From contig NC_058145.1 in the NCBI RefSeq assembly GCF_011075055.1, positions 4,745,228-4,809,227 on the forward strand: a DNA stretch of 64,000 nucleotides. The letters are read 5' to 3'. The stretch comes from Mangifera indica (Eukaryota; Streptophyta; Magnoliopsida; Sapindales; Anacardiaceae). This document shows positions 22,534 through 34,794 of this stretch, in pieces. The notes under the pieces were generated by a model. That model was not told the DNA's origin. It saw only the letters and a program-made list of their open reading frames with translations, and made no database searches. How positions within the stretch are numbered: the stretch's first letter is position 1; each line of letters starts with the position of its first letter. The translations under genes were made by a program, and so were the position numbers.

Positions 22534-23774
22534 TTATCCCCTCGGGTTGGGAAGAACTTGCCCTCAAGTCCTTAAGGTGGCTATCCTCTATATCTGGTGA
22601 AAAATCTCTAATGTTGAAGGTGGCCAACATTCCTCCAATTTCATCCGAAAGATTCACCTTGTATGCATTGTCATTCACCCTCTCAAGCACTTCAAATGGT
22701 CCATCAGCCCTTGGAGCTAGCTTACTCCTCCTCTTGCTTGGAAATCTCTCTTTTCTCAAATGTAACCAAACCAAGTCACCAGGTTTGAAAATAGATGGCT
22801 TCATATGCTTATTGACCTTCTTCTTGTGAGCTTCATTGGTCTTCATGATCTGAAATTTGATTAATTCATGAAGTTTCTTCATGGCAATAACTTTCTCCTT
22901 GGCGTCCTTATGAACTTGCACATTAAAAGGCAAAGAAGTTAGATCCAAAGGAGTTAAAGGATTGAGACCATACACTACCTCAAATGGAGAGTGGTTCGTT
23001 GTAGTGCTTGGACTCTTATTGTATGCAAATTCAGCTTAGGCAAGCTTCAAATCCCAATCTCTCAAGTGTCTACTAACCATGGTTCTCAAAATGGCTTCTA
23101 AGGTTTTATTGGTTACTTCAGTTTAGCCATCTGTTTGTGGGTGATGGGAGATGCTAAATATAAGTTTAGTGCCCAATTTATTCCACAAAGTCTTCCAAAA
23201 ATGGCTTAAGAATTTGGTAACCTTATTCAAAACTATGGTTCTAGGGATTCCGTGAAGTTTTACCACTTTTTTGAAGAATAAGTCAGCCACTTTGGTTGCA
23301 TCTTTAGTCTTGGTGCATAGTAGGAAGTGAACTATTTTGAAAAACCTATCAACCACTACCATTATTGCATCCTTCCTTCTTTGAGTTCTAGAAAGAGCTA
23401 CCTAAAATCCATGCTAAGATCTTTCTAAAGTTACTCTGGAACTGACAAAGGCATGTAAATACCAACTTTGAAATGAGATTTGGACCTTTGACAAGTGCCA
23501 CACCTTGCTACAATGCCTTGGACGTCACTAACCATCTTAGGCCAATAGAAATGTTCCTTAAGCATATCCAAGGTTTTATTTATGCCAAAATGACTTGCCA
23601 ACCACCACCATGTGTCTCCCTAATGAGAAGCTCTCTAAAAGAACCCTCAGAGATGTATAATTTGGTTTCTTTGAAGAGGAAACTATCTTGGACAGTGTAG
23701 TCTTCATAGGCACCCATTGAACACTTCTTCAAGATCTCTCCAAGCTCTTCATCTTCATGATAATAATCTTTCAT
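22505..23774 (-). pseudogene. gypsy integrase (broken)
   Basis: Minus-strand fragments: 23774-23580 (start of the zinc-binding part, ending GGWQVILA), 23362-23123 (core, [19 protein letters not shown] ... HHPQTDG) and 22975-22505 (C-terminal part, VYGLNPLTPLDL-like start, FKPGDLVWLHLRKERFPSKR, LAPRADGPFEVLERVNDNAY). Stops and frameshifts separate them. The last frame reads past the polypurine tract and ends inside the LTR, at a stop 22505-22507, a feature also known from some plant chromovirus lineages. Sub-lineage is not certain from sequence alone. Confidence 0.88.
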
Positions 23775-23777
23775 GAG

Positions 23778-25089
23778 CTAAAACCCAAGGACCCATGCAT
23801 CAAGTATAGATAATAGATAATGTCTCCTTGAGAGTGCATCAACAACTACATTAGAAGCTTCTTGCTTGTAGGAAGAAACAAAAGAGAAAAATTGAAGGAA
23901 TTCTACCCATTTAGCATGTCTTGCACTTATCTTTTGTTGGCTGCTAAGAAACTTCAAAGTTTGATGATCTGAATAGAGAACAAATTGCTTAGGCCTTAAG
24001 TAATAGCTCAAATGATCTAAGGCCCTAACAATAACATAAAATTCTTTATCATAGGTAGAATATCTTCTCTTTGTATCATTAAGCTTCTCACTAAAATAAG
24101 CTATGGGTCTTTTAGCTTGAGTGAGGACTACCCCAATGCCAACTCCACTAGCATCACACTCCACTTCAAATACTTTATCAAAATCAGGTAAGGCTAAGAT
24201 GGGGGTTTCACATAACCTCTTTTTAATCTCCTAAAATGCTTTAGAGGTTACTATGGACCATTCAAACCCATTCCTCTTTATACATTCAGTAATGGGAGCC
24301 ATGAGAGCACTAAAATTAGGCGTAAAATGCCTATAGAAACAAGCAAGGCCATGGAAGCTCTTTACTTTAGTAATAGTCTTCGGTTGGGGCCAAGTTTTAA
24401 TGGCTTCTACCTTGGATTGATCTACTTGGATGTCATATTTGGAAACTACATATCTAAGGAACACAACTTGGTCTATAAAGAATTCACACTTCTCTTCCTT
24501 TGTATACAACTTATTCTTTCTTAACACATCAAAGACACTCCTCAAGTGCAAGACATGATCATCATAAGTTTTGCTATACAATAATATATCATCAAAATAC
24601 ATACCAACAAAAGAGCCTCATGAAGGTGCATAGATCATTTGAAAGGCCAAAAGGCATAACTAACCATTCATATAAGCCTCTTTTAGTCTTGAAAGTTGTC
24701 TTCCATTTATCTCCCTCTTTCATCCTTATCTGATGGTAGCCACTCCTTAGATCAATTTTGGAGAAGACACAAGCACTATATAACTTATCAAACATGTCAT
24801 CAAGTCTAGGGATGGGATACCTATACTTGATGGTTCTATTGTTAATGGTTCTACTATCCATACACATCTTATATGAGTCATCTTTCTTAGCGACAAGTAG
24901 GGCTGGACTGGAACATAGACTCATGCTAGGCCTTACAAAGCCTTTTTCAATCGATTCTTCCAATTGCCTTTGTAACTCTTTAGTCTCTATGGGATTGCAT
25001 CTATAGGCTTGTTTATTGGGCAATGGTGCACCTGGAACCAAGTCAATTTGATGCTCAATGCCTCTTATAGGAGGGAGGCCAGATGAAAG
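23778..25089 (-). pseudogene. gypsy reverse transcriptase and RNase H (broken)
   Basis: From about 25075 leftwards the RT begins with [20 protein letters not shown] and continues through [57 protein letters not shown] and [12 protein letters not shown]. After a frameshift near 24600 it carries the YFDD catalytic box ([12 protein letters not shown]). RNase H follows (MECDASGVGIGVVLTQ, IAYFSEKLND, YDKEFYVIVRALDH). The first codons of the open frame (25140-25090) belong to the hAT insertion, not to RT. The catalytic aspartates are present; the breaks are frame-related. Confidence 0.92.
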
Positions 25090-26538
25090 TAGGCTTAGAT
25101 TTGAGTCGAGCTTGTTCAAGCTCAATTCGAACGAGCTCAAAACAAGCCACCAATGAATAAGCTCGAGCTTGAATTTGAACTGCTCGTTGACAAATAGATG
25201 AGCTCGAGCTAGAGCCTAAAACTAAGCAGCTCAGAGAAGCTCGTAAGTTGAAATAGTTTAGGGACTTTTAGAGGCGTGTCAAGAAGGAGTCAGTTATCAT
25301 GCACCAAAACGGTGACTTTTCTTAGCTTTATTAAAATATTCTGTCAAATTATTTGTTGAGGAAGAAATGAAACTGCTTTTAATATTTTTTTATCAATAAA
25401 TTTAGTCAAAGTTAGTAGGCACCCAACAGTAAAAATATCTCAAAACTTTGTCAGTCTCTTTCAACTTCAATCAAACACCCGTCTTCTTCTTTTTGTAGAA
25501 CTTCTGGAATTCTGTTTTTTTTTTTAGCTTCACAAAGCCTCATCAATCTACATCTCCATCAAACTGTCGACTTCACAATCCAATCAACTATATCTAGCTT
25601 GCAAGGTTAAACACTTCATTAGTTCTCCAGCACGAGCCATCTCTATTTTCAACTTTCAGATTTGATGACGACAACTTCTATCGTTCTTGGATAACAACAC
25701 AAACATAATTATTAATAGGTTTGTACTTTTGTTTGTTATTATGTTTACTTGAATTTGTTTATTTGTTGGTAGAATTAAGTAAACCTTAATTTATTATAAG
25801 ACATTCATGTTCAAGTTTGGAGATCATTTTTATTGGGGAATACTATGGAAATGTTTACATTTTATAAGTTCACCCAAGTAAAATAATTTCTTTTTGTTAT
25901 TCATATACCTCCTGCAAGTTAAATGTGAATAAATGAATAAGTAACCAGTGTTGTAACTACACATGAAACTAAGTAGAAAGAAAACCAAGAAATCAAACTA
26001 ATATAGAAACAAAGGTAATAGAGAGATGATTTACCAACAGTACAGTTGTTGGTCATAAAAAAGTGGATTCTTAGCAAGAATATGCAATCATAAGGAAGAT
26101 AATATAATTATGAAAAAATGAGACATATTTCCGTGAAGTTCTTAAGACTTTCCAGAGAAATCACAGGTTTATGAAACTTTTTTAGATATAAAGGGAGAAT
26201 TCTAATCTAGTTTATCTTTTAAACCTGGAAAATTTTGGTGTTTGATTAATGAATTTTTATTAGAAGACATTCATGTAAAAGTTTATAGATCATTTTTATC
26301 CATGAATACTAAATACATTGAATAATGTCCAACATCATAGGAATTACCTCAATAAAAGATATTAATATTTACTTAGAAATAATGTTGTAAAAATTATGAT
26401 TATAAATTAAAATCTCTTAACTAAAACTCTCTTTTCCATATTTGATTTGGGCTCAAAAGTCAAGTTCAAATTTGTTATTGTTTCATGCTTTTAATTACAT
26501 TAACAACTAATTGTCTAATTTTAATTGCGACATAAAAT

Positions 26539-27632
26539 ATGACATCAAGAAGAGTAAAACCATCTAGAGCAAGTCGATCTTAATCGCAAGCATTTACAGC
26601 TAGCATGATGGCTCATTCTACACATATATCTATGAAAGGAAAGTCGATGCAAATTGAAGCACCTATACCTACTCAAGGGGTTAGAATAGATGATGTGGAT
26701 GTTGATATGATTGCAATAGAAGATTTTGATACTTCAGATAAGGTTGGGGAAGATGACGCAAGTGTACGTTCAAAAGGACTAATAAAAGCACCGTTTTCTG
26801 TTATTCCATCTAATAAGAAGAGAAAAACATCAACTGTTTGAGAGTGTTTTCCAGAAGAGATGTTTGCTATTATTGGAGATTCTACATTTACAGTATGCAA
26901 GTATTGCAATAGAAAGTTGAAATTGCAAAAGACTAGGGCTACTACCCATTTGACAAGGCATATGGGGCAATGTGTTGATAGGAAGAAAGCAATGAGGATG
27001 AATTTAGTCATGGGAGGACAAACCATATTGGGCTTTAAGCCTTCAAAGGTAGGGTTACCTACCCCATTTGTGGTGAAGACAAGCTTGAATTATGAGCATC
27101 CCAAGGTAAGTTTGAGTTTAGTTAATTACTTTATTTTTACTATGAAATTATTATAAAATAAATTGTATTAACTAATGTAATAATTATATTATTGTGTTTC
27201 AGGTTTGAGAGGCCTTGACTCATATGATTATGATATCTGAATTGTTACTTAATTTCGTTGAGCATATTGATTTCATTAATTTTTGTCGAGTTCTTAAACC
27301 TTTTTACAAAAAAGTTAGAAGGAAGCAAGTAAAAACTGATTGCATTAGAGTTTATCAAGTAGAACATATGAAGTTGAAAAAGATTTTTCGGTAAACTAGA
27401 AGGATTAGTGTTACTACTGATCTTTGGAAGTCAGATTGCCAAAATATTGAGTATATGGTAATCATAGCACATTGGGTGGACCATTCGTGGTCCTTAAATA
27501 AATGGATTATATATTTTGTGCACTTATCTCCACCTAGGAGAGGAATTAACATTGCAGTAGCTATTTTTGAGTGTTTAAAGGGTTGGGGGATTGAGAATAA
27601 GGTAAATTCAACTCTGAAAACTCTTTATAAGA

Positions 27633-27698
<66 letters not shown>

Positions 27699-29352
27699 AT
27701 ATTTATATAATTCTATTGTATACAATTTTGTTAATATTAATTAATTTTGTTTGTAGGTGGAAACTATCACAGTGGACAATGCTACTGCAAATGATAGTTG
27801 TGTTAAGAGATTGAAATAAGATTTTCAAATGCAAAGACCATTATTGTGTTACGGAAAGCTTTTTCATGTTAGGTGCACTTGCCATATAGTAAATTTGTTA
27901 GTCCAAGATGGAGTGGCTATGATAAAACCCATCACATACAATATTCGGGAGAGTGTGAAGTTTATAAGAGCAGCAAGGCTAGACAAAAAATTTTTGCAAA
28001 AATTGCTATGCAATGTGGAATCAAAGAGATGAAGTTAGTTTTAGATTGTCCTACCCGTTGGAATAGTACATACAAAATGCTAACTACGACATTACAGTTT
28101 AGAGAGGTTTTTCCTCGTTTTATGTTTGTTGAATTAAGCTATACTTATTGTCCGACTAGGGAAGAGTGGGAGAGATTGGAGGTTATTTATGAGTTTTTAG
28201 CAATTTTTGATGTTATAACCAAACTAATTTCTAGATCGTAGTATACAACTGCAAATAGATATTTCGTGAAAATGTTTAGAATAAAAGAGACCCTTCAAAA
28301 ATAGGAATTCGATGAAGATCATGCTATATCAATGATGGTAACTAAGATGTCTGAAAAATTTAACAAGTACTGGGGCGAGGTGAATTTTTTGATGGCGATT
28401 GCTAGCATTATGGATCCTTGGTAATGAACTTATACTTGATTGTGTTTATTATAATATATATGTATACAACGAAAATGTCTCTAACTATTATTTTGGTTTG
28501 TGATTATTTTAGGATAAAGTTTCTTATAATTACTTTGGAATTTCCCATTCTATATGGGGAAGAAAATGCCTCTAAAGAGATAGAAAATGTCAAACAAACT
28601 TTAGAGAAGTTGTATAACGAATATGTTGACATGATGTCATCAGACAATCCATCAACTACATTTGGACTTCCACAACCTCAACCAAGAACTCAACAAGCAC
28701 CATTAAGTACATCAGGTATCTTAAATCATTGTTTTTAATTAAAATTTTATAACATATCCTAAGTTCCTAACTTATATTATGAAATTTGTAGGCAAATCAT
28801 GCAGTTCTCAATATTCTCAAAATAAACAATATAGGCTTGGATTTAGTTGGTTGCACTTGAAGGATCATAAAGAAAGAACATATTCGAAACAAACTACGAA
28901 GTCTAAGTTAGAAATGTATTTTGAAGAACATGGTGTTAAGATACCTGATGATATCAACTCAAGCGACTTTAATGCATTTCATTGGTGAAGAGATAATCAA
29001 TATAAGTATAAAGTACTTTCACGATTGGTAGTTGATATCTTGGCAATTCCTGTTTCGACAGTAGCCTCCAAGAGCGCATTTAGTGCTGGTAGTAGAGTGA
29101 TTGACACGTACAGGACATCTCTATCACTAGAAACAATCAATATGCTTATATGTGGAGCTAATTGGATAAGAACACTTTATAATAATCCTAAAGAAGATCA
29201 GGTAGACAATAATACACCAAACAACTACATGCTTTTTAAATTTATTTTTCATTAAATTGTTGGCGGTATAATAATATATCTCATTTCTTCTTAATTTCAT
29301 AAAGATGGAAGATGAAGTTGAGACTGTTGAGCTTATTTTGCCAGACAAATGA
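26539..29352 (+). pseudogene. hAT transposase with BED zinc finger and C-terminal dimerisation domain (broken)
   Basis: Transposase of the hAT superfamily. From the Met at 26539 there is an acidic N-terminus, a KKRK basic stretch near 26815, and a BED zinc finger (CKYCNRKLKLQKTRATTHLT, then RHMGQC) at about 26895-26975. The catalytic core includes ISVTTDLWKSD near 27398, IVIIAHWVDHSW-like sequence, HLSPPRRGINIA, the ITVDNATAND block after an intron at about 27765, and LDCPTRWNSTYKML at about 28045. The hAT C-terminal dimerisation motif is at about 29025-29165 (LAIPVSTVASKSAFSAGSRV, IDTYRTSLS, MLICGANWIRTL). The last exon ends at TGA 29350-29352. Stops at 26581, 26839, 27393, 27817 and 28239, plus frameshifts, show it is dead. 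Introns are plausible at about 27105-27202, 27602-27756, 28423-28512, 28716-28791 and 29202-29304. Confidence 0.9.
27633..27700. repeat. (AT)n(GT)n microsatellite
   Basis: A short AT tract is followed by about 20 GT units (27649-27688) and then GTAT units, inside an intron of the hAT transposase relic. An open frame across it reads as a poly Val-Cys string and is not a gene. Confidence 0.95.
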
Positions 29353-31234
29353 AAATACAATAGAAGGTAAAATATATTTGTTGATGAATGGCTACATCTT
29401 TGATGCTTAAGAAAATGTTCTTGACAACCATATATAGTTCTTTCACTTCCTTAAGATCTGCCTATAAATTATGTAATTAAAAACCAAAAATTTCCCATAT
29501 AGGTCATTCTTGTAAGTATCTCTGGTGTTTGTCTCTATGCTATTTCTGATAATTTCATCTTTATTCATCAATCTTCTATTTTTTTTATGTCTGGTGTTCT
29601 CTAATACACAAACTTAGGTATTTACTTATTATGTTTCCTGTAAAAATTCTTTTTTTTGTTATATAGTTTTGATATTATTGTTCTTCGAAACAGCTAATCG
29701 CTTACTTATTAAACTCAACTCTTGACAAACACATTGTTTAAAAATGAATTTAGCAATACACTTCCTTTGCCTTGCCTTAGTTAATTTGCTAACAAGAAGA
29801 AATGAGCAGAAGGTAATTGTATATGAATCTAATATAGTAATTGTTGTCATAGTTTTAGCTGTAGGTTAAAAACTATTTTGGCTAAAATGGTGAGTTGCAA
29901 TAGTGGAAGAAACTTTTTGGAAACTAGAGAATGTCAAATGGTTGTGTCATTTTGTTGAAGAATGGTAGCTTTTTGAGAAGTACAACTTTTAAACTAGATT
30001 TCAATTAGCCATGCAGCCTTTGTTTTTGGGCTTACTTTCAAAAGTCCATATTTTTCTACTTTGTCTATCGAATTTTTTCTATAGTTTTCCTACTTTTGAT
30101 TTCCCTTGTAACAAATAGTTGCCTTTCTATAAAATATTTCAGATAGGTAAATGATAACCCAGTTGCTAGTTTGTTTATTTTTCTCATAGTCTTTGTATAA
30201 AAGTTTGTCTTCTTTTAGAACCATGCTAATGATATTTCATTTGTACTTCCTTTTTCCAAAAATGGATCATTTTCCATTCATCCTATTTATAAGGGTTATT
30301 CAGTTTGGGGATCTTTAATTGTTGCACCATAGATATCCCATCCATATGGCTGATGACTTTGAGTTGCCTTCAATAATTACACATCTCTGGCGATCAGGTT
30401 ATATTGGGATTTGAATCAGGATTTTTTGAATTCTAGACATTTGTTGAAATATTTGCTCTTTTTATAGATCCACCAAAAGTGAAGACAACAGTGTGCCTTG
30501 GGCCTTGGGTTTCCAGGTTGAATTAAGTTTTTCACTTTCATGGACTATGGCCTTTCATGGTAAATGTTTGATGTAGTTGTTTTCCTTTTGTAGTGATTTG
30601 ACTAATTGCTGAAGTTAGCTTTTTTTGAAATATATATATATATATGTTATTTGAGTTGGAAGTCAATTTTATTGTACTTGATCAAATTTTTGTTCTAGTT
30701 CCTTATCACTTTCACAAAAGCTACTAGGCAGTTACGTATGAGTTTAGTGTTTTCAATCCCATATTTGGTAGGCAGATGTATGCCATCACAATAGGAGAAT
30801 ATTACAGCAAATTGTTCACAACATGTATCTCATGTATAATTATATCACATTTTGGCAGCTAATATTATTTTTGTTATATATTATTTTTAGTTATTTTGAT
30901 GAATTTTGATTGAAATAATGATATTTATTTATTTTTAGTTTATTAGATGAGTTATCATAGCTCAATTTTATTCCAGATTATTGAAAAAATGGAAAAAAAC
31001 TCACAAGAGCTTTAAATAGTATGCTTAAAGCTCATTAAGCTCGGCTCGGTTATAGCTCGTTAAGGTTATTCGAGCTAAGCTCGTGAGTAGCTTAATAGCT
31101 AGTGAGCTCGAGTTCGAGCCATTATTAGTTCGGCTCATCAAGCTTAGGCTTGTGCTCGAGCTTGTTTAATCATTTATCAAGCTGAGCTCAAGCTCGGTGA
31201 AGTTTGAGCTTAACTCAACTCGAATCTAGCCCTA
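29353..31234. other. Non-coding 3' part of the hAT element
   Basis: No gene recognised between the transposase stop and the right terminal repeat. From about 31030 the sequence is filled with AAGCTCGGCTCG, GAGCTCGAGTTCGAGCC and similar motifs, the subterminal repeats that hAT transposases typically bind. Confidence 0.6.
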
Positions 31235-31870
31235 GATGGAAGCTCTAGTGGGAACACATCTTTGAATTCGACCAAGAGAGGTTAAACTAAGGGATGGGCT
31301 TCTTTTTTCTCATGTTTCCTTTTCATGTATAAGTAATGCAAAGGCAGGGAGAGCCTTTTCTACTTGTTTCCCATTCATATACATATTCTCCCTTTTAGCT
31401 TTTTTCCCCTTGATAGTCTTATTAGCTTTTTGGGGACTAAAAGGTAGCAAAGTAATGGTCTTCCTTTTGAATTTGAAGGAATAAGTGTTCTTTTTACAAT
31501 TATGAGTCATTTCTCTACCAAATTGCCAAGGTCTCCTTAGCAACAAATGGCATGCATTCATGGGACCTATATCACACACAATCTTATCTTGGTAATGTTT
31601 GCCAATAGAGAAGGAAATAAGTACTTGTTTGGCTACTTGAAGGCTAGTCCCATTGCTCAACCATTGGAGCTTATATGGTTGAGGATAAGGTATGGTAGAC
31701 AATCCAAGTTTCTCTACTAATATAGATGAAACCACATTTGTACAACTTCTACTATCTATAATTAAAGAACACACCTTGCCTCTAATGGTGCATCTTGATT
31801 GGAAAATTTGGAGTCTTTGTTCCTCATATGGAAAAGACTTTGAATGTAATGCTCTTTTAATCACTAACAT
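31235..31870 (-). pseudogene. gypsy protease and protease-RT linker (active site lost)
   Basis: The minus-strand frame shows FQSRCTIRGKVCSLIIDSRS, CTNVVSSILVEKLGL and GKHYQDKIVCDI. The active-site triplet D-S-G has become D-S-R, so the aspartic protease would be inactive. The following linker ends in EFKDVFPLELPS at the hAT insertion point. Confidence 0.85.
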
Positions 31871-33105
31871 CTCTCCTTAATTAGCCTTTTGCATGACCTC
31901 CTCTTCTTCTTCTTCGACAGCTCCATCTTCATAGCCATTATCTTCATTTTCTTTACTTTTTGAAGAGATTCTTCAATAGCTTGAATCTCTATCAACGACA
32001 AAGCTCTTTTATTTGGGCATTTGACTTGGAAGTGTCCATAACCTTGGCATTTGAAGCACTTTTTATTAGAGAAATCAAGTTTTCCCATCTTTGGTTTGTT
32101 CTTGCTAGGTTGTACCATTTTTTCTTTCCCTTTCTCCTTGGAAGTGGTGTCGACAGCTTTATAGTTAGATGGGGAACCCTTTTGAAAAGTGGTTCCCTTA
32201 TGGAAAGGAGGACTTTTAGAGAATGAAGTCCTTTTGGTAAATGGCTTGGGAACTGTAGACTTCATTGCCTTCTTTTGTTTCTCCACCTTAATAGCCAACT
32301 TATAAACATTTTCAAAAGTGCAATATGCTTGCAATTCCACCATATGAGCAATGTCTTGGTTTAAGCCATTAATGAATCTTGCAATGATTTGCTTTTTCAC
32401 TTCTGACAGCTTACTCCTTATTAATAGCTTCTCAAACTCCATTATGCAATGCTCCACTCCATCACTTCCTTGTTTAAAGGTGTGTAGCTTGAGGTAAAGA
32501 TCTTGTTTATGGTTATCTAGGAGCAATCTTCTCTTCATAAGCTTTTTTAGTTTCTTCCAAGATCTTACTCTCTCTTTACCATCCCTTTCTCTTTGCTTCT
32601 TAAGATTTTCCCACCACAAGGATGCATAATCTTTGAATTTCAAGATGACAAGCTTACATTTCTTTTCATCCGAATAGCCCTTATATTCAAAAACTCTCTC
32701 TATAGCATATAACCAATCAACAAAATCATTTGAACTCATGCTCTCTTCGAATTTCAGAATTTTAATCTTTAAGCCTTTATCATCATCATTTTCTCTCCTA
32801 GGTGGCCTCTCTTATTCTTCCTCACTTGAGTCATCATGAATTATCAATTCTTCCTTAGTATGTCTAGGAGGAGGAGGAAAAGGTCTAATATGTCTTCTTA
32901 GGTGATGTGGTTGGGTTGGGTAAAGTGGAGGAGGGGGTATTTGGCTTTGAGTGTGGGTCAAGTCTTTCATCATTTGCATCATTTGATTCATTTGGTCCCT
33001 AAAAGCCTTAAGTTCTCCTTTGACCTCTTCTTCTAATGACATGTGGGCAAATTCCCAAGGATAAGAAGGTGAGGAGGATGAGGATGAAGTTATTTTATAG
33101 GACAT
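31864..33105 (-). pseudogene. gypsy gag with CCHC zinc knuckle
   Basis: The first frame (33105-32812) starts MSYKITSSSSSSPSYPWEFA and has a methionine/glutamine-rich helix and a proline-rich stretch. A stop at about 32812 separates it from 32739-31864, which holds the retrotransposon gag core (FVDWLYAIERVFEYKGYSDE, SLWWENLKKQRERDGK, KLHTFKQGSDGVEHCIMEFE) and the zinc knuckle CFKCQGYGHFQVKCP near 32030-32075. It lies directly downstream of the primer-binding site. About 40 C-terminal residues are lysine-rich. Confidence 0.9.
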
Positions 33106-33312
33106 TTTTGGTAATGGCTAGTGGGTAAAGGCTAATGGTTATAAGTGTTTAAAGGTCGAGGTAAGTATTGGTAAGTGTTTAGGTTAAGGAAGGTTTGTGT
33201 TTAAGGTAAATTAAGGTTCTATAAACAATAACTTTGTAGTGAATAGTGAATTCGATAGTGAACAGTAGCTCTAGGAGGTAGAAATCAGTCAACAAATCAC
33301 ACAAACACCCTA

Positions 33313-33325
33313 GGCTCTGATACCA
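33313..33325 (-). other. Primer-binding site of the gypsy element
   Basis: Minus strand TGGTATCAGAGCC, complementary to the 3' end of initiator tRNA-Met, two bases from the 5' LTR. Confidence 0.9.
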
Positions 33326-33327
33326 AA

Positions 33328-34313
33328 TGGTGCATATTCATTCACACATGCAACAAAAAACCAAAAATCAAAAACTGTTTTCATTGTTCATGTGGTTTGA
33401 GCAGTTTTTTTGTTCTTACAGTTTGACCAACTAAATCAACTCCAAATCCAACCGAATTCATTTCATCATAATCACAACACAATGAACTTTCTTTCAAGCT
33501 TTGGACATACACAATTGGTGTAGAGTAAGACAATCAAGTTACAAGTAGAATGTAGTGGCAGAAATGGTAATTATGTTATAACTCTCTACCATAATCAAAA
33601 TTAACACACATACACACTCTAATTTGGATTTCTAAGGAAACATAAAATGTAACCAAGACATAAAGGAAAGTTCCACTAACCTTGGGGTCTTCCACCACCA
33701 ATCTTCCACCAAGAATGATTGGATAAAGGAAATGAGAAAAAGGCCAACAAAGCTTCTTCAAATTTTCATTCAAAAGAAAAAAAAATCCCTTTTTACAAAA
33801 CATGACCACTTTATATAGGGAGTAAGTGGTGGCAAAATATATGTGTACATAGGTTTTTAATAAAATAATTCACTCTATCTCTTAATTCACTATAAACCAC
33901 ACAAAATAAGTCGTGTCATACTTTAAATAAATGCAATAAGACAAAATATTACTATTATTCCATAAAAAGTGGGCTCTTGTCTCCACCAAAGCTTTCCTTT
34001 CATCTAATTTCGTCCAACTCTCCCAATTGGGCTTTGAACACCTTTTTGGGCTTCAAAATGGAGTGATGGATGGTTGTAACTTCACTTGGACTTCTAAAGA
34101 GGACATCTTGGATCTTTAAGACCTATTAGATCATGAGAATTCTGGATCCAAGTAATAGCATTGCACCTATAAGCAAATGTGGTCCAAGGTGGAAAAGGTA
34201 ATGAATCTTTGGGTTTACATGAAGCTAATTCTTCATTCTTAATAGTGGCTTGAGCCAAATGAAGATTTGATAGAGACTTGGAAGCTAGAGTTGGAGAAGT
34301 GGCCAAAAATACA
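33328..34313 (-). repeat. 5' LTR of the gypsy element
   Basis: Starts TGGTGCATATTCATTC and ends GGCCAAAAATACA on the plus strand; partner of 21551-22533. The internal edge is fixed by the primer-binding site and the outer edge by the point where similarity to the other LTR stops (ACATC against ACATT). Confidence 0.93.
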
Positions 34314-34794
34314 TCAATTTTATAAAGAGGTAGAAAAATGTTGTTAGTCTAAACATTGAGTGGGACAATGTTATTTACTCATACAGGTTTAAATCCGACA
34401 GATTTAATGGTAGATATTGACTATTAGATGCATGATTTGGGTCACTCTGATATTAACCTCCATAATCAATCACAATTGGAGGAAACATTGATAAACAAGA
34501 CCTCTTTAGGAACTAAGGAACAAAAAAAACAATTTGTTTGAATGTGAAATGACTGATTCAACAGTGCCAAATTTTAAAATAAAATGTAAAAATCTGCCAC
34601 TTCAATAATGGTGCATCATATGTGAGAAATGTCATAAAGATGGGGAACTTAGTTATTTCTGATTTGGATTATTTATTCATGTTTAGTTTTTGGTATTCAA
34701 TCGAGTATTCAGATGATATACCATCATATGATTGAGTGATTTTGAATTAATCATTAAGTAATATTTAATGATATGATAACACTTAATTTGAATA
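34314..34794. other. Non-coding; 34480-34690 repeated at 37206-37410
   Basis: No gene. The segment with GATAAACAAGACCTCTTTAG, AATGACTGATTCAACAGTGC and TGGATTATTTATT is a diverged direct copy of 37206-37410 (see findings). The end, about 34690-34795, carries another ATCATATGATTGAGTGATTT / AATGATATGATAACACTTAA inverted repeat. Confidence 0.55.

Larger units (their letters stand above)
25090..31234 (+). mobile_element. hAT DNA transposon inserted in the gypsy pol gene
   Basis: The 6.1-kb element is flanked by GATGAAAG (25082-25089) and GATGGAAG (31235-31242), an 8-bp duplication with one mismatch. Left end TAGGCTTAGATTTGAGTCGAG and right end read inward TAGGGCTAGATTCGAGTTGAG match at 17 of 21 positions. 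Both ends have subterminal GAGCTCGAGCTTG-rich sequence. It carries a decayed BED-finger hAT transposase on the plus strand (26539-29352). The retrotransposon frame continues across the joint (EFKDVFPLELPS on one side, [11 protein letters not shown] on the other), which confirms the boundaries independently. Confidence 0.93.
21551..34313 (-). mobile_element. Complete Ty3/gypsy LTR retrotransposon, split by an hAT element
   Basis: The two LTRs (21551-22533 and 33328-34313) are close copies. Minus-strand order from the right: LTR, tRNA-Met primer-binding site (33313-33325), gag, protease, RT, RNase H, integrase, polypurine tract (22535-22543), LTR. RT before integrase is diagnostic of Ty3/gypsy. 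The hAT element at 25090-31234 separates protease from RT; without it the retrotransposon would be about 6.6 kb. The gag, protease and pol frames are interrupted and the protease motif is mutated, so it is dead. The 5-bp flanks ATTGT (left) and TCAAT (right) do not match, which may mean decay or inter-element recombination. Confidence 0.93.

Noticed and set aside
27455..27814. 119-residue open frame with a Val-Cys string
   Set aside because: The middle is the (GT)n microsatellite; the start is hAT transposase exon and the rest intron.
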